From positions 1 through 9,389 of the forward strand of contig JAOAES010000157.1 in NCBI GenBank assembly GCA_026416655.1: 9,389 bases of DNA, in the 5' to 3' direction. A model generated the notes under the pieces. The model was not told the DNA's origin. It ran no database searches and worked only from the letters and a program-made list of their open reading frames with translations. The stretch comes from Fimbriimonadales bacterium. GTDB lineage: Bacteria > Armatimonadota > Fimbriimonadia > Fimbriimonadales > GBS-DC. The translations under genes were made by a program, and so were the position numbers. Below are positions 1-6,803 of the stretch, one piece after another; position 1 is the stretch's first letter, and each line of letters opens with the position of its first letter.

Positions 1-582
1 GCAAAGGGGCGTGTCGGGCGCGGCTTTGAGCAGCTTCGCGAGCGTCACATAGCCCTTGTAGAGCCGCCCTTCGCCCAGCACGAACACCACCTCCAGATGG
101 TCTGGGTCTAACGCCGACTGGCGCACCTGCTGCAGTGCGACGCTCACAGGCGTCTGTTCGGGCAGCGCGAGGTACTTGGGGTTCATCACGCGCCCTGCGC
201 TGTCCTCAGGGTAGCCCAGCAGCACGCTGATGGAGGCAAGCGTCTCACCGCTCAACTCCAACAGGATGCGCTTGACCACTTTGGCGGGCAGCTCTTCCAG
301 CAGGCGCACGCGCGCGTCGGGTTCAATCGCCTCCATCAGTTGCACGAGGTCGGGGTCTTCCATCGCGCGCACAAGTTGCGTCTGCTCCCAGCGGTCAAGG
401 CGCTCGAATACATCGAGTGCGCGCTGCTTTTCGAGCAAACGGAACAACAACGCCTGCTCGTTCGGCGGCATATCGCGCAGGCACTCGACAATCGCGCTGG
501 GGCGGGCGTAGTTCAGCGCCGCTTTCGCGCCCTCGAAGTTCTTCTCCGCCAGCAGTTCCGCTAAGATTTTGCATAAGGTCAT
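1..582 (-). CDS. mgtE: Magnesium transporter MgtE, N-terminal part (cut by the window edge)
   Basis: This is the first 194 residues of a Mg2+ channel/transporter; the rest lies beyond the left edge. In the MgtE family a cytoplasmic N-domain and paired CBS domains sense Mg2+ and gate a C-terminal membrane pore. The visible part holds the helical MgtE_N superhelix (about residues 10-125, with repeats such as ALDVFERLD and LLEELPAKVVKRILLEL), then the family hallmark LLGYPEDSAGRVM (122-133) that leads into the first CBS domain (about 131-194, ending LYKGYVTLAKLLKAAPDTPL). The membrane domain is not visible. The start ATG at 582 is chosen because a perfect AAGGAGGT lies just upstream (598-591) and because the family begins here. 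A strong promoter lies about 160 nt upstream and drives a long leader. Nothing suggests damage. The family is clear; Mg2+ as substrate is inferred from the family. Confidence 0.9.
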   Translation of the reverse strand, partial: MTLCKILAELLAEKNFEGAKAALNYARPSAIVECLRDMPPNEQALLFRLLEKQRALDVFERLDRWEQTQLVRAMEDPDLVQLMEAIEPDARVRLLEELPAKVVKRILLELSGETLASISVLLGYPEDSAGRVMNPKYLALPEQTPVSVALQQVRQSALDPDHLEVVFVLGEGRLYKGYVTLAKLLKAAPDTPLC

Positions 583-738
583 GATCCACCTCCTTCGTTT
601 TGGATTCGCCCGTGAACGCGCGCGACGGCGCGGCGCGCCCAACAAGGCGTGTGTGTAGGCTAATGCCGAATTGCGACTGATATAGGTATGTAGGCTACTC
701 CGTCCCCACGAAGCCGCCGATGGCTATCCGTAGACAAC
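583..738 (-). other. Long 5' leader of mgtE, no riboswitch class recognised
   Basis: This is the predicted untranslated leader of mgtE. Its length suits a structured, metal-responsive leader, and mgtE genes are often controlled by the M-box Mg2+ riboswitch. I looked for M-box landmarks (GUGAGGCUCCU and the downstream GCC/AUGCC elements) and for yybP-ykoY landmarks and did not find a convincing set; only a GGAGUAGC...ACAUAC stretch (about 704-685) is loosely reminiscent of yybP-ykoY. Visible structure: a direct repeat TGTAGGCTA (plus strand 654-662 and 689-697) and a GC-only hairpin (GCGCGC arms at 618-623 and 633-638) about 20 nt before the ribosome binding site. Regulation is therefore plausible but unassigned. 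Confidence 0.35.
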
Positions 739-966
739 CGCAGTATTGTACCACCTGCTGCAGCCTTAAGTCAACACTTAAGCCCTTTAATTGCGCTGAT
801 TTGCGCGAAATTGGGGATTATTGTGACTTTTTGTGAACGAGCTTGCCAAAAGCCTTTCTTCAGACGAGCGCGCCGTTGCCTCAATTGGGGGATTAAGACA
901 CCAGAGCGGAAGATGCCCCCATATCAAGTTGTTGTGGTGGCGGCAAGGTTCTCGGTCGCAGGAAGG
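739..966. other. Divergent mgtE-pyrH intergenic region, no gene seen
   Basis: Together with the mgtE leader this makes 399 nt without a credible gene between divergent mgtE and pyrH. It contains the mgtE promoter and is AT-richer around 775-835. Two near-identical motifs, AATTGGGGATTA (809-820) and AATTGGGGGATTA (883-895), lie 74 nt apart in the same orientation. An open frame continues upstream of pyrH to a TTG at 811, but the added residues have no family resemblance. No RNA gene or terminator was recognised. Confidence 0.5.
745..774 (-). promoter_or_regulatory. Sigma-70-type promoter of mgtE
   Basis: On the minus strand a TTGACT -35 (774-769) and a TACAAT -10 (750-745) are separated by 18 nt. 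This is the best match to a housekeeping promoter in the window and points at mgtE. Transcription should begin near 738, giving an untranslated leader of about 155 nt before the ATG at 582. Promoter identity is inferred from the hexamers only. Confidence 0.6.
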
Positions 967-981
967 TATACTTATGCCGGC
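967..981 (+). promoter_or_regulatory. Putative -10 element giving a leaderless or near-leaderless pyrH transcript
   Basis: TATACT (967-972) lies 9 nt before the pyrH ATG (982). No Shine-Dalgarno sequence lies between, and no good -35 is visible 16-18 nt upstream. If it is the -10, transcription would start at or within about 3 nt of the ATG. The same arrangement precedes moxR and galT. Confidence 0.45.
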
Positions 982-1716
982 ATGGAAGATTCCGATTTGC
1001 AGCCGCGATGGCGACGGATTCTCATTAAACTGAGCGGAGAGGCGTTCGCGGGCGAACAAGGCGTCGGCTTAGACCCGGAGGCAATCGATTACCTCGCGCG
1101 TGAGGTGATATCCGCGCATCGGCTGGGCGTGCAGACCGCCGTCGTGGTGGGCGGGGGGAACATCGTGCGCGGCGCGGCGATTGCCCCCACCGGCATCGAA
1201 CACGCCACCGCCGACTATATGGGCATGCTCGCCACCGTGATAAACGCCCTCGCGCTACAAGCGGCGATCGAGCGACACGGCGTGGATACCCGCGTGCAAT
1301 CGGCGATTACGATGCAAGCGGTTGCGGAGCCGTTTATCCGACGGCGCGCCCTCCGCCACCTCGAAAAAGGGCGCGTCGTCATCCTGGCGGCGGGCACAGG
1401 CAACCCGTTTTTCACCACCGACACCGCCGCCTCTCTCCGCGCCGTCGAACTGAACGCCGACGCCCTGCTCAAAGCCACCAACGTCGACGGCGTGTACGAC
1501 CGCGACCCGCGCAAGCACCCCGACGCCGTCAAGTATGATACGCTCTCGTTCGAAGAGGCGCTGCAACGACAGCTGCGCATCATGGACTTGACCGCCTTCA
1601 CGCTGTGTATGGAACGCACGATGGAGGTGGTCGTTTTTAACATCTGGGAGCCGGGCAGCCTGCGTCGAATCGTCTTAGGCGAACCGATTGGCACACTCAT
1701 CCGACACGAACACTGA
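982..1716 (+). CDS. pyrH: Uridylate kinase (UMP kinase)
   Basis: PyrH phosphorylates UMP to UDP with ATP in pyrimidine nucleotide synthesis. It is a cytoplasmic hexamer of the amino-acid-kinase fold, unrelated to eukaryotic UMP/CMP kinases. The 244 residues match the normal family length. Visible motifs are the nucleotide-binding KLSGEAF (16-22), VVGGGNIVRG (55-64), DYMGMLATVINALALQ (78-93), the UMP-site segment AAGTGNPFFTTDTAA (136-150), KATNVDGVYDRDP (164-176) and MDLTAF (201-206). The ATG at 982 is chosen because the family begins just before KLSGEA; the frame is open further upstream but those residues look non-coding. No Shine-Dalgarno precedes it, while a -10-like TATACT does. frr follows after 17 nt in the same operon. 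Intact. Confidence 0.95.
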   Translation: MEDSDLQPRWRRILIKLSGEAFAGEQGVGLDPEAIDYLAREVISAHRLGVQTAVVVGGGNIVRGAAIAPTGIEHATADYMGMLATVINALALQAAIERHGVDTRVQSAITMQAVAEPFIRRRALRHLEKGRVVILAAGTGNPFFTTDTAASLRAVELNADALLKATNVDGVYDRDPRKHPDAVKYDTLSFEEALQRQLRIMDLTAFTLCMERTMEVVVFNIWEPGSLRRIVLGEPIGTLIRHEH

Positions 1717-1733
1717 CCGAAGGAGGCAACGCT

Positions 1734-2321
1734 ATGTCGAAACATGAACTGAGTACCCCTGCCAGTGCGGATATCCTCTTCAAAGACGCGGAGGAACGCA
1801 TGAAACACGCGATCGAACATCTCAAGCAAGACCTCGCGGGCTATCGCACCGGACGCGCCAACCCCGCGATGGTCGAGCGCATTACCGTCGACTATCACGG
1901 AACGCCGATGCAGCTGCAGCACCTGGCATCGATTACCGTGCCCGAACCGCGCCAGTTGCTGATCCAGCCCTGGGATCAGTCGGCGGTTTCCGCCATCGAG
2001 AAGGCGATTCAGCGTTCCGAACTCGGCGTCAACCCCGTCAGCGACGGACGCACGCTGCGCATCACCCTGCCCCCACTCACTGAGGAACGGCGTAAAGACC
2101 TCATCAAGCAGGTTCACAAACGCGCGGAGGAGGGGCGCATCGCCATCCGCAACATCCGTCGCGACCTGCACGAACACCTGCGGCAGATGCAAAAGAACAA
2201 ACAAATCTCCGAAGACGAACTCAAGCGTTATGAGCAGCAGATGGAGAAACTCACCCATAAGTATATCGAAGAGGTGGATAAGCTCCAGAAAGCGAAGGAC
2301 GAGGAGCTGATGGAGGTCTGA
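1734..2321 (+). CDS. frr: Ribosome recycling factor
   Basis: RRF works with EF-G to split the post-termination ribosome and release mRNA and tRNA. The 195-residue protein carries the standard signatures: DILFKDAEERM (13-23), YRTGRANPAMVERI (37-50) in the long three-helix domain, the inter-domain segment with EPRQLLIQPWD (71-81), GRTLRITLPPLTEERRK (105-121), and the C-terminal helix ending KAKDEELMEV. It is about ten residues longer than typical RRF, because a short MSKHELSTPAS stretch precedes the usual start. That start is nevertheless preferred, because an AAGGAGG lies 7 nt before it and no better-placed ATG exists. It sits between pyrH and uppS, the common bacterial order, and is probably cotranscribed with both. 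Intact. Confidence 0.96.
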   Translation: MSKHELSTPASADILFKDAEERMKHAIEHLKQDLAGYRTGRANPAMVERITVDYHGTPMQLQHLASITVPEPRQLLIQPWDQSAVSAIEKAIQRSELGVNPVSDGRTLRITLPPLTEERRKDLIKQVHKRAEEGRIAIRNIRRDLHEHLRQMQKNKQISEDELKRYEQQMEKLTHKYIEEVDKLQKAKDEELMEV

Positions 2322-2330
2322 GGCGAGTCG

Positions 2331-3101
2331 ATGCAGGCGATTGACTGGCGCGAGGAGGCGGCGCGGCGCGGAGTAGACCTATCGCGCCTGCCGCGCCATA
2401 TCGCAATGATTATGGACGGCAACGGGCGTTGGGCAAGGGCGCGAGGCTTGCACCGCCTCGTCGGACACGCGAACGGACATAGCACGGTCAGGCGCATGGT
2501 GCTGGGCTGCGCCGAGCTGGGCATCGAAGCCATCTCGCTCTACACCTTCAGCACCGAGAACTGGCGACGCCCGCAGGAAGAGGTCGAGGGTCTTATGCGT
2601 CTGCTGGAGCGTTCTGCCCGTGAGGAGCTGCCCGTGATGATGCGCAACGGCGTGCAAATCCGCTTCAGCGGGCGCATCGAGGAACTTGCGCCTGAACTGC
2701 AAGCCGTTTTGCGCCGCGCCGAACAGCTGACCGCGCACAATCGGCGCATCATCTTACACTTAGCCATCAACTACGGTGGGCGCGCTGAGATCGTAGACGC
2801 CATCCGCGCCATCGCCCACCAAGTGCAGGCGGGACGCCTCAGCCCCGACGCCATCGACGAGGATACCGTGCAGGCATTTCTCTACCAGCCCGACCTGCCC
2901 GACCCCGACCTGCTGATACGCACGGCGGGCGAGCGGCGCACCAGCAACTTCTTAATATGGCAGACCGCCTACACGGAGCTGTATATCACGCCCGTGCTGT
3001 GGCCCGACTTCACGATGGAGCATCTGATTGAGGCGATTCTGGACTATCAGGGACGCCAGCGCAAGTTTGGGGGCGTGCTGGAGGCGGTGGGGAGCGAGTG
3101 A
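2331..3101 (+). CDS. uppS: Undecaprenyl diphosphate synthase (cis-prenyltransferase)
   Basis: UppS condenses isopentenyl diphosphate onto farnesyl diphosphate to make the C55 cis-prenyl carrier lipid for peptidoglycan and other wall polymers. The 256 residues are a normal length. The catalytic Asp29 lies in HIAMIMDGNGRWA (23-35). Further signatures are YTFSTENWRRP (71-81), the HLAINYGGRAEI segment (143-154), DPDLLIRTAGE (191-201), RTSNFLIWQ (203-211) and TELYITPVLWPDF (215-227). The position usually GG in RTGGE reads AG here, and the GHxxG loop is GHANGHSTVRR; neither removes a catalytic residue. The start is 9 nt after the frr stop. A GGAGGT inside the last frr codons (2312-2317) is 13 nt away, so translational coupling is likely. 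The usual next gene, cdsA, is absent: the following gene runs convergently. Confidence 0.95.
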   Translation: MQAIDWREEAARRGVDLSRLPRHIAMIMDGNGRWARARGLHRLVGHANGHSTVRRMVLGCAELGIEAISLYTFSTENWRRPQEEVEGLMRLLERSAREELPVMMRNGVQIRFSGRIEELAPELQAVLRRAEQLTAHNRRIILHLAINYGGRAEIVDAIRAIAHQVQAGRLSPDAIDEDTVQAFLYQPDLPDPDLLIRTAGERRTSNFLIWQTAYTELYITPVLWPDFTMEHLIEAILDYQGRQRKFGGVLEAVGSE

Positions 3102-3118
3102 AGCCCCCTCCTGTTTCC

Positions 3119-4357
3119 CTACATCCTCGCCGCAATCCAGCCCTGCGGTTGTTGACGCAAAGCCCTGTCGTTCCAGCGTTGTAGCCGTTGCAGGAACCAC
3201 TCGCGACATTCCGCGCTGCTCAGCAACGCAAGCCGTGTTTTGGCGTCGGCAACCTGCTCTGGGGGGAGAAAAAGGGTGTGCGCTTCCAGTCCGAGCGCGA
3301 CTGCCAGCGTTTCGGGCGTCGCATCCGGCACTATCAGGGCGCGTCGGACGCCCAGCGCGCGGGCGAGCCGCTGCTGCGCCCAGAGCGATTGCGCCATTTG
3401 TCGGGTGAACCGCCCTACGTGCCAGCAGATGGCGTAGGGCGGCTCAGGCGCGAGCGCCTCGATCTCATGTTCAGCGAGGGACGGCGCGTTCTCGACATCG
3501 AACGCCAGCCCAACGCTCAGCGCGCCGATGGGAACATGTTCGGTGCGCAGCGATTCGCGGGCGACCTCCAGCGAGTCGCGCGCCTCACGCAGCGCGTCGG
3601 GCGTGTCCACAAACAGGGTGAGGTTCAGCTCCGCGCTCATGCGCAGCAGGCGTTGCCAATGGGAGTCGTCGCGCGTGGGGGCAAGAGGGTCGTGTAGCCA
3701 AAGCGGCTTGCCGCCCAGCGCATGTGCAATTTCGAAGACACGTTCCGGCAAGGTGTCGGTTGTGAGCCACACCATCTCCGCGCCCGCCCGCGCTCCCAAC
3801 GCGACCGCCTCCCAGTCATGGGCGAGGCTCCCAACCTGGACGCGCTTGCTGTCCCAGGTTGTGACGGGCAGATGCTCGCCTTCCAGATGGTAGCGCGCAT
3901 GCGTAGCGACGCGCAAAAGCTGGCTCTGATAGCGGGCGAGTACGGCAACGCTCGGCTCAATATACGCCACGCCCGCGTTCGCGTCCAATATCACCGTCGC
4001 CTCAGGAGGCAACAGCGCAGGCAGTTTCGGTACGAGCAACACAGGCGTCGACGGCAGCGGCGGATCGGGCGCACGCTCCACGATCCAACCGACCACGCGC
4101 ACATAAGGCGCCAGCACCGGCGGGATGTCACTCAGGTCGCGCACGATGCCAATCACCTCCACTGGCTCGGTGGGCATGCGATACTCAATAGCATGCCATT
4201 CGTCCTCATCCTGGGCAAACAGGCGCGGGTCCAACCAGATGGGGCTACCGTAGGTGGGCAGGTAGAGCGGCGCGCCCACACCTAACGCCAGCCCCTTCTG
4301 CAGGGGCAAGCCGTACAACGTCCAACGAGCAGGCGGTTCCGGGGACTGTTCACGCAT
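3119..4357 (-). CDS. Degenerate enzyme I (PtsI)-like protein, probable pseudoenzyme
   Basis: Predicted cytoplasmic protein of 412 residues, function unknown. Read along its length it follows the order of phosphotransferase enzyme I. LYGLPLQKGLALGVG (14-28) resembles the EI start (GIPVSPGIAIGKA type). VRDLSDIPPVLAPYVRVVGW (72-91) resembles the phosphohistidine-domain segment. ATVILDANAGVAYIEPS (120-136) resembles VILDGNAGVVYINPS. Residues 170-395 resemble the PEP-binding TIM barrel, including VPIGALSVGLAFDVENAP (275-292) and LAVALGLEAHTLFLPPEQVA (351-370). About 120 residues corresponding to the HPr-binding insert are missing, and the TSH phosphohistidine, barrel arginines, GTNDL and active cysteine are not recognisable. 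I infer a non-catalytic homologue. The ATG at 4357 overlaps the DUF58 gene by 8 nt and has a GAGG before it; the frame is open further upstream but is unlikely there. Homology is judged by eye. Confidence 0.6.
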   Translation of the reverse strand: MREQSPEPPARWTLYGLPLQKGLALGVGAPLYLPTYGSPIWLDPRLFAQDEDEWHAIEYRMPTEPVEVIGIVRDLSDIPPVLAPYVRVVGWIVERAPDPPLPSTPVLLVPKLPALLPPEATVILDANAGVAYIEPSVAVLARYQSQLLRVATHARYHLEGEHLPVTTWDSKRVQVGSLAHDWEAVALGARAGAEMVWLTTDTLPERVFEIAHALGGKPLWLHDPLAPTRDDSHWQRLLRMSAELNLTLFVDTPDALREARDSLEVARESLRTEHVPIGALSVGLAFDVENAPSLAEHEIEALAPEPPYAICWHVGRFTRQMAQSLWAQQRLARALGVRRALIVPDATPETLAVALGLEAHTLFLPPEQVADAKTRLALLSSAECREWFLQRLQRWNDRALRQQPQGWIAARM

Positions 4358-5417
4358 AGACCTCGACCGAGTAGCCTTGCGCCTGATAACTCTGCGCTCG
4401 CGCCTGGAATACGCCATACTCCTGCGGGGGCGCGAATAGCGCGATGCGATACCGCTCGCCATACTGTTGAATCAAGCGTGGCAAATCGTCCAGAATCGAG
4501 TGTTTCGCGTCAGGCTGGATTCGGGCAAGCTGGCGGAGCAGGGTGCGCGGGTCCGCGTAGGTTTCGGGCGTCAGGCGCACTTCGGGCAGATTCGAGCCGA
4601 TGAGGATGAGCGCAATGCCTTGACGCGGGGCTTCCAGCGCAATCCACGCGATATGGCGGATTGCCTGGTCAAAATCCGGATAGGCATCTCCCTCAGCACG
4701 CCAGGTGGGGGCTTGTTCTAAGGCGATTACGGTGGGCGCAAGCTGACTGGTCTCGAACTCCTTCACATGCCAGTCGCCGTGTCGGGCGGTCGCGCGCCAG
4801 TGGATACGCCGCAGCGGGTCGCCAGGGATATACGGGCGCACTCCATGCCAGTCTGTGCCCTCACCGCGACGTCCGCGCAGGGTGGACGCCACGAACCGCC
4901 CTCGCCCGCCGCCCTCCCAGTTCCAATTGGGCAACACCACAGGACGCGGCAACACGAGGATCGGCTCCGTGTCCTCGATCGTTTGATGTTGGATGAACAG
5001 CCCAAACGGGTCGGAGAGCTTGAGCTGCACGGGACCCAGCCGTTGCTCGCCACGGCGCAACGCCGTGAGGCGATAGCGCACCACACCGCTGAAAGGGGTA
5101 CTCTGCTCGGTCTCAAGAGGTTCGATGAGCAGCCCGGAGGAGGTGGTCTCCTCCGCCTGCGCCCAGAGCAAACCGCCACGCGCGCGCAATACGACCTCAA
5201 CCTGCGCCTCGACCGTTTCACCTTCCATCAGTTCAGGGGGGCATTGGCGTACAACACTTGCATCACGCGCCCCGCGCCTGACCAGCAGGTACGAGCCGAG
5301 CATCAGCGCGCCCAGCACACTCGCCATCCAGTACATCTGGCGGTTGTTCGTCATTAGCCCTGAACAGAGCAAGAACGAGGTCGCTGCCATCAGCGCGGTC
5401 AGTTTATACTCTCTCAT
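4350..5417 (-). CDS. DUF58 family membrane-anchored protein
   Basis: A 355-residue protein of the DUF58 family, whose members nearly always sit beside a MoxR ATPase and often beside von Willebrand A or transglutaminase-like genes; the biochemical role is poorly defined. Two hydrophobic N-terminal segments (about 5-22 and 28-46) anchor it in the membrane. A beta-rich region follows, with the family motif SDPFGLF (135-141). The hallmark comes next: the charged GEGTDWHGVRPYIPGDP stretch (185-201) and RRIHWRATAR (203-212), then HVKEFE (217-222). The C-terminal part (about 225-355) looks like a vWA-type alpha/beta domain. The start ATG at 5417 overlaps the moxR stop in an ATGA, so it is translationally coupled, and its own stop overlaps the next gene. 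Family assignment is secure; any role as a MoxR partner is inferred from context. Confidence 0.88.
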   Translation of the reverse strand: MREYKLTALMAATSFLLCSGLMTNNRQMYWMASVLGALMLGSYLLVRRGARDASVVRQCPPELMEGETVEAQVEVVLRARGGLLWAQAEETTSSGLLIEPLETEQSTPFSGVVRYRLTALRRGEQRLGPVQLKLSDPFGLFIQHQTIEDTEPILVLPRPVVLPNWNWEGGGRGRFVASTLRGRRGEGTDWHGVRPYIPGDPLRRIHWRATARHGDWHVKEFETSQLAPTVIALEQAPTWRAEGDAYPDFDQAIRHIAWIALEAPRQGIALILIGSNLPEVRLTPETYADPRTLLRQLARIQPDAKHSILDDLPRLIQQYGERYRIALFAPPQEYGVFQARAQSYQAQGYSVEVYA

Positions 5418-6406
5418 GCAGGCGCATCGCCCCCTATCGGCACGGGAACCTGGTTCAGAATCTCTCGAATCACACTCTCTGCGCGCGCCATCCCGACGCT
5501 GTCGGAGCGCAACATCAGGCGGTGCGCCAGCACATGGATTGCCATCTGCTGCACATCGTCGGGCGTCACATAGTAGCGGTTGGACAGCAGGGCATGCGCC
5601 TGTGCGCCGTGCATCAGCGCCAGTGAGGCTCGCGGACTCGCCCCCAGCATCACTTTTGGATGATGGCGCGTGGCGTTCACCACCTCGACCAGGTAGCGTC
5701 GCACGGCAGGGCTGAGGTACACGCGCCGCGTCTGACGCTGCAACTCCACCAGCTGCTCAGGAGTCATGACAGGCTGGAGCTGGCTGAGCGGCGAATCGAT
5801 CTGGCGCGATTCCAGAATCTGCGCCTCCACTTCAGGCGAGGGATAGCCTAATGACACACGCGCGAAGAAACGATCCATCTGCGCCTCAGGCAAAGGATAA
5901 GTGCCCACCATCTCGATGTTGTTCTGTGTGGCGATAACGAGGAACGGCTGCGGGAGGGGATGCGACTCGCCCTCTACCGAGACGGTGCGCTCTTCCATCG
6001 CCTCCAGCAGCGCAGACTGGGTCTTCGGCGTGGCGCGGTTAATCTCGTCCGCCAACACGATGTTTGCGAAGATGGGACCGGGATGGAACTCGAACGCGCC
6101 CCGCGCTTGATTATAAATCACGGAGCCTGTCACATCGGCGGGCAACAGGTCGGGCGTGAACTGGATGCGGCGGAACTGCCCCCCAATCGCTTTGGCAATC
6201 GCGCGGGCTAAGGTGGTTTTGCCAACGCCAGGAATGTCCTCGATGAGCAAGTGCCCGTTGCTGAGCAGTCCAATTACCATGAGGCGCACGGTTTCGCTCT
6301 TGCCCAGAATCACTTGCTCAACGGCGCGCATGATTGCCTGCGCTTGCTCGGCAACAGCGTGGGCTTCCGCCTCCGACAGCCAGGGAGCTGCGATTTCCTG
6401 AGTCAT
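5414..6406 (-). CDS. MoxR family AAA+ ATPase
   Basis: A 330-residue AAA+ ATPase of the MoxR group. These are hexameric chaperone-like ATPases thought to remodel or activate partner proteins, commonly encoded with DUF58 and vWA proteins. All catalytic elements are present: Walker A DIPGVGKTT (57-65), Walker B IVLADEINRA (116-125), sensor 1 ATQN (159-162), an arginine-finger region GTYPLPEAQMDRF (168-180) and sensor 2 GASPRAS (255-261). The family loop usually read NPIEQEG is NNIEMVG here. The ATG at 6406 is chosen over the adjacent in-frame TTG at 6409. No Shine-Dalgarno precedes it, but a -10-like TACACT ends 7 nt upstream, suggesting a leaderless transcript. It leads the operon with the DUF58 and enzyme-I-like genes. 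Confidence 0.93.
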   Translation of the reverse strand: MTQEIAAPWLSEAEAHAVAEQAQAIMRAVEQVILGKSETVRLMVIGLLSNGHLLIEDIPGVGKTTLARAIAKAIGGQFRRIQFTPDLLPADVTGSVIYNQARGAFEFHPGPIFANIVLADEINRATPKTQSALLEAMEERTVSVEGESHPLPQPFLVIATQNNIEMVGTYPLPEAQMDRFFARVSLGYPSPEVEAQILESRQIDSPLSQLQPVMTPEQLVELQRQTRRVYLSPAVRRYLVEVVNATRHHPKVMLGASPRASLALMHGAQAHALLSNRYYVTPDDVQQMAIHVLAHRLMLRSDSVGMARAESVIREILNQVPVPIGGDAPA

Positions 6407-6434
6407 CAAAAAGAGTGTACCTGTTTTCGCAGGT
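6407..6434 (-). promoter_or_regulatory. Putative leaderless promoter of moxR with an overlapping palindrome
   Basis: On the minus strand TACACT (6419-6414) lies 7 nt before the moxR ATG (6406), as in leaderless promoters. It overlaps one end of a perfect inverted repeat with ACCTG/CAGGT arms (6419-6423 and 6430-6434, 6-nt spacer). The repeat is placed where a repressor could block polymerase. No good -35 is visible. The repeat followed by a T-rich stretch could also be a weak terminator for the upstream zinc-ribbon gene. Confidence 0.4.
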
Positions 6435-6479
6435 GAGCTACTCCCCGGTCTGGTCAGGTTGAGCGCTCGCTATCGACGC

Positions 6480-6803
6480 TCAGTCGAAGATATCGAACAG
6501 GTCTTCGAACCAGTCGCGTTTCTTGCGCCGTTTGCGTCGGGGATCGTCGCGGTAGTAATCGTCGTCGTCTTCGTAAGGGCGGCGCGAAGTGGGCGGCTCG
6601 GCGCGATAAGCAGGCGGGGGTTCTGGAGCGTAGGGAGGTGGCGCGCCGCGCGTCAGACTCTGCGTTTCCTGGACATGGCGTTCGATAATCTTGTCCAGCT
6701 CGCCCCGATCCAGCCAGACCCCCCGACAGTTCGGGCAATAGTCGATTTCGATCCCTGCCCGTGTCGCAATCTGCAGCTCGATGTTGCACACAGGACACTT
6801 CAT
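6480..6803 (-). CDS. TFIIB-type zinc-ribbon protein (zf-TFIIB family)
   Basis: A small protein of 107 residues with an N-terminal zinc ribbon. CPVC (3-6) and CPNC (23-26) are the predicted metal ligands, followed by the family motif RGVWLDRGELDKII (27-40). The rest is low complexity: a Pro/Ala/Tyr-rich stretch (54-77), an acidic and tyrosine-rich patch (78-88), a very basic stretch (89-96), and a terminal amphipathic WFEDLFDIFD (98-107). Members of this family are widespread in bacteria and their function is not established; binding to a nucleic acid or protein is plausible. The start overlaps the galT stop by ATGA, and there is no clear Shine-Dalgarno, so it is probably translated by coupling to galT. 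A TACAAT within galT (9 nt before the ATG) could be an internal -10 or chance. The domain call is secure; the role is unknown. Confidence 0.85.
   Translation of the reverse strand: MKCPVCNIELQIATRAGIEIDYCPNCRGVWLDRGELDKIIERHVQETQSLTRGAPPPYAPEPPPAYRAEPPTSRRPYEDDDDYYRDDPRRKRRKKRDWFEDLFDIFD

Noticed and set aside
583..738. M-box or yybP-ykoY riboswitch before mgtE
   Set aside because: Length and context fit, but the conserved landmarks are not present as a set, so it is listed only as an unassigned leader.
811..981. 57-residue N-terminal extension of pyrH from a TTG at 811
   Set aside because: UMP kinases start shortly before KLSGEA; the extension has no family resemblance and contains the intergenic sequence with the putative -10.
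1215..2258. 347-codon reverse-strand open frame
   Set aside because: It is antisense to pyrH and frr, both secure, and its translation shows no recognisable family; long antisense frames are common in GC-rich DNA.
3102..3118. Bidirectional terminator between uppS and the convergent gene
   Set aside because: The 17 nt contain no inverted repeat or T-run.
4358..4462. 35-residue N-terminal extension of the enzyme-I-like protein
   Set aside because: It is Arg/Ser-rich and translated from the DUF58 coding region in another frame; the ATG at 4357, overlapping the DUF58 stop and preceded by GAGG, is a better start.
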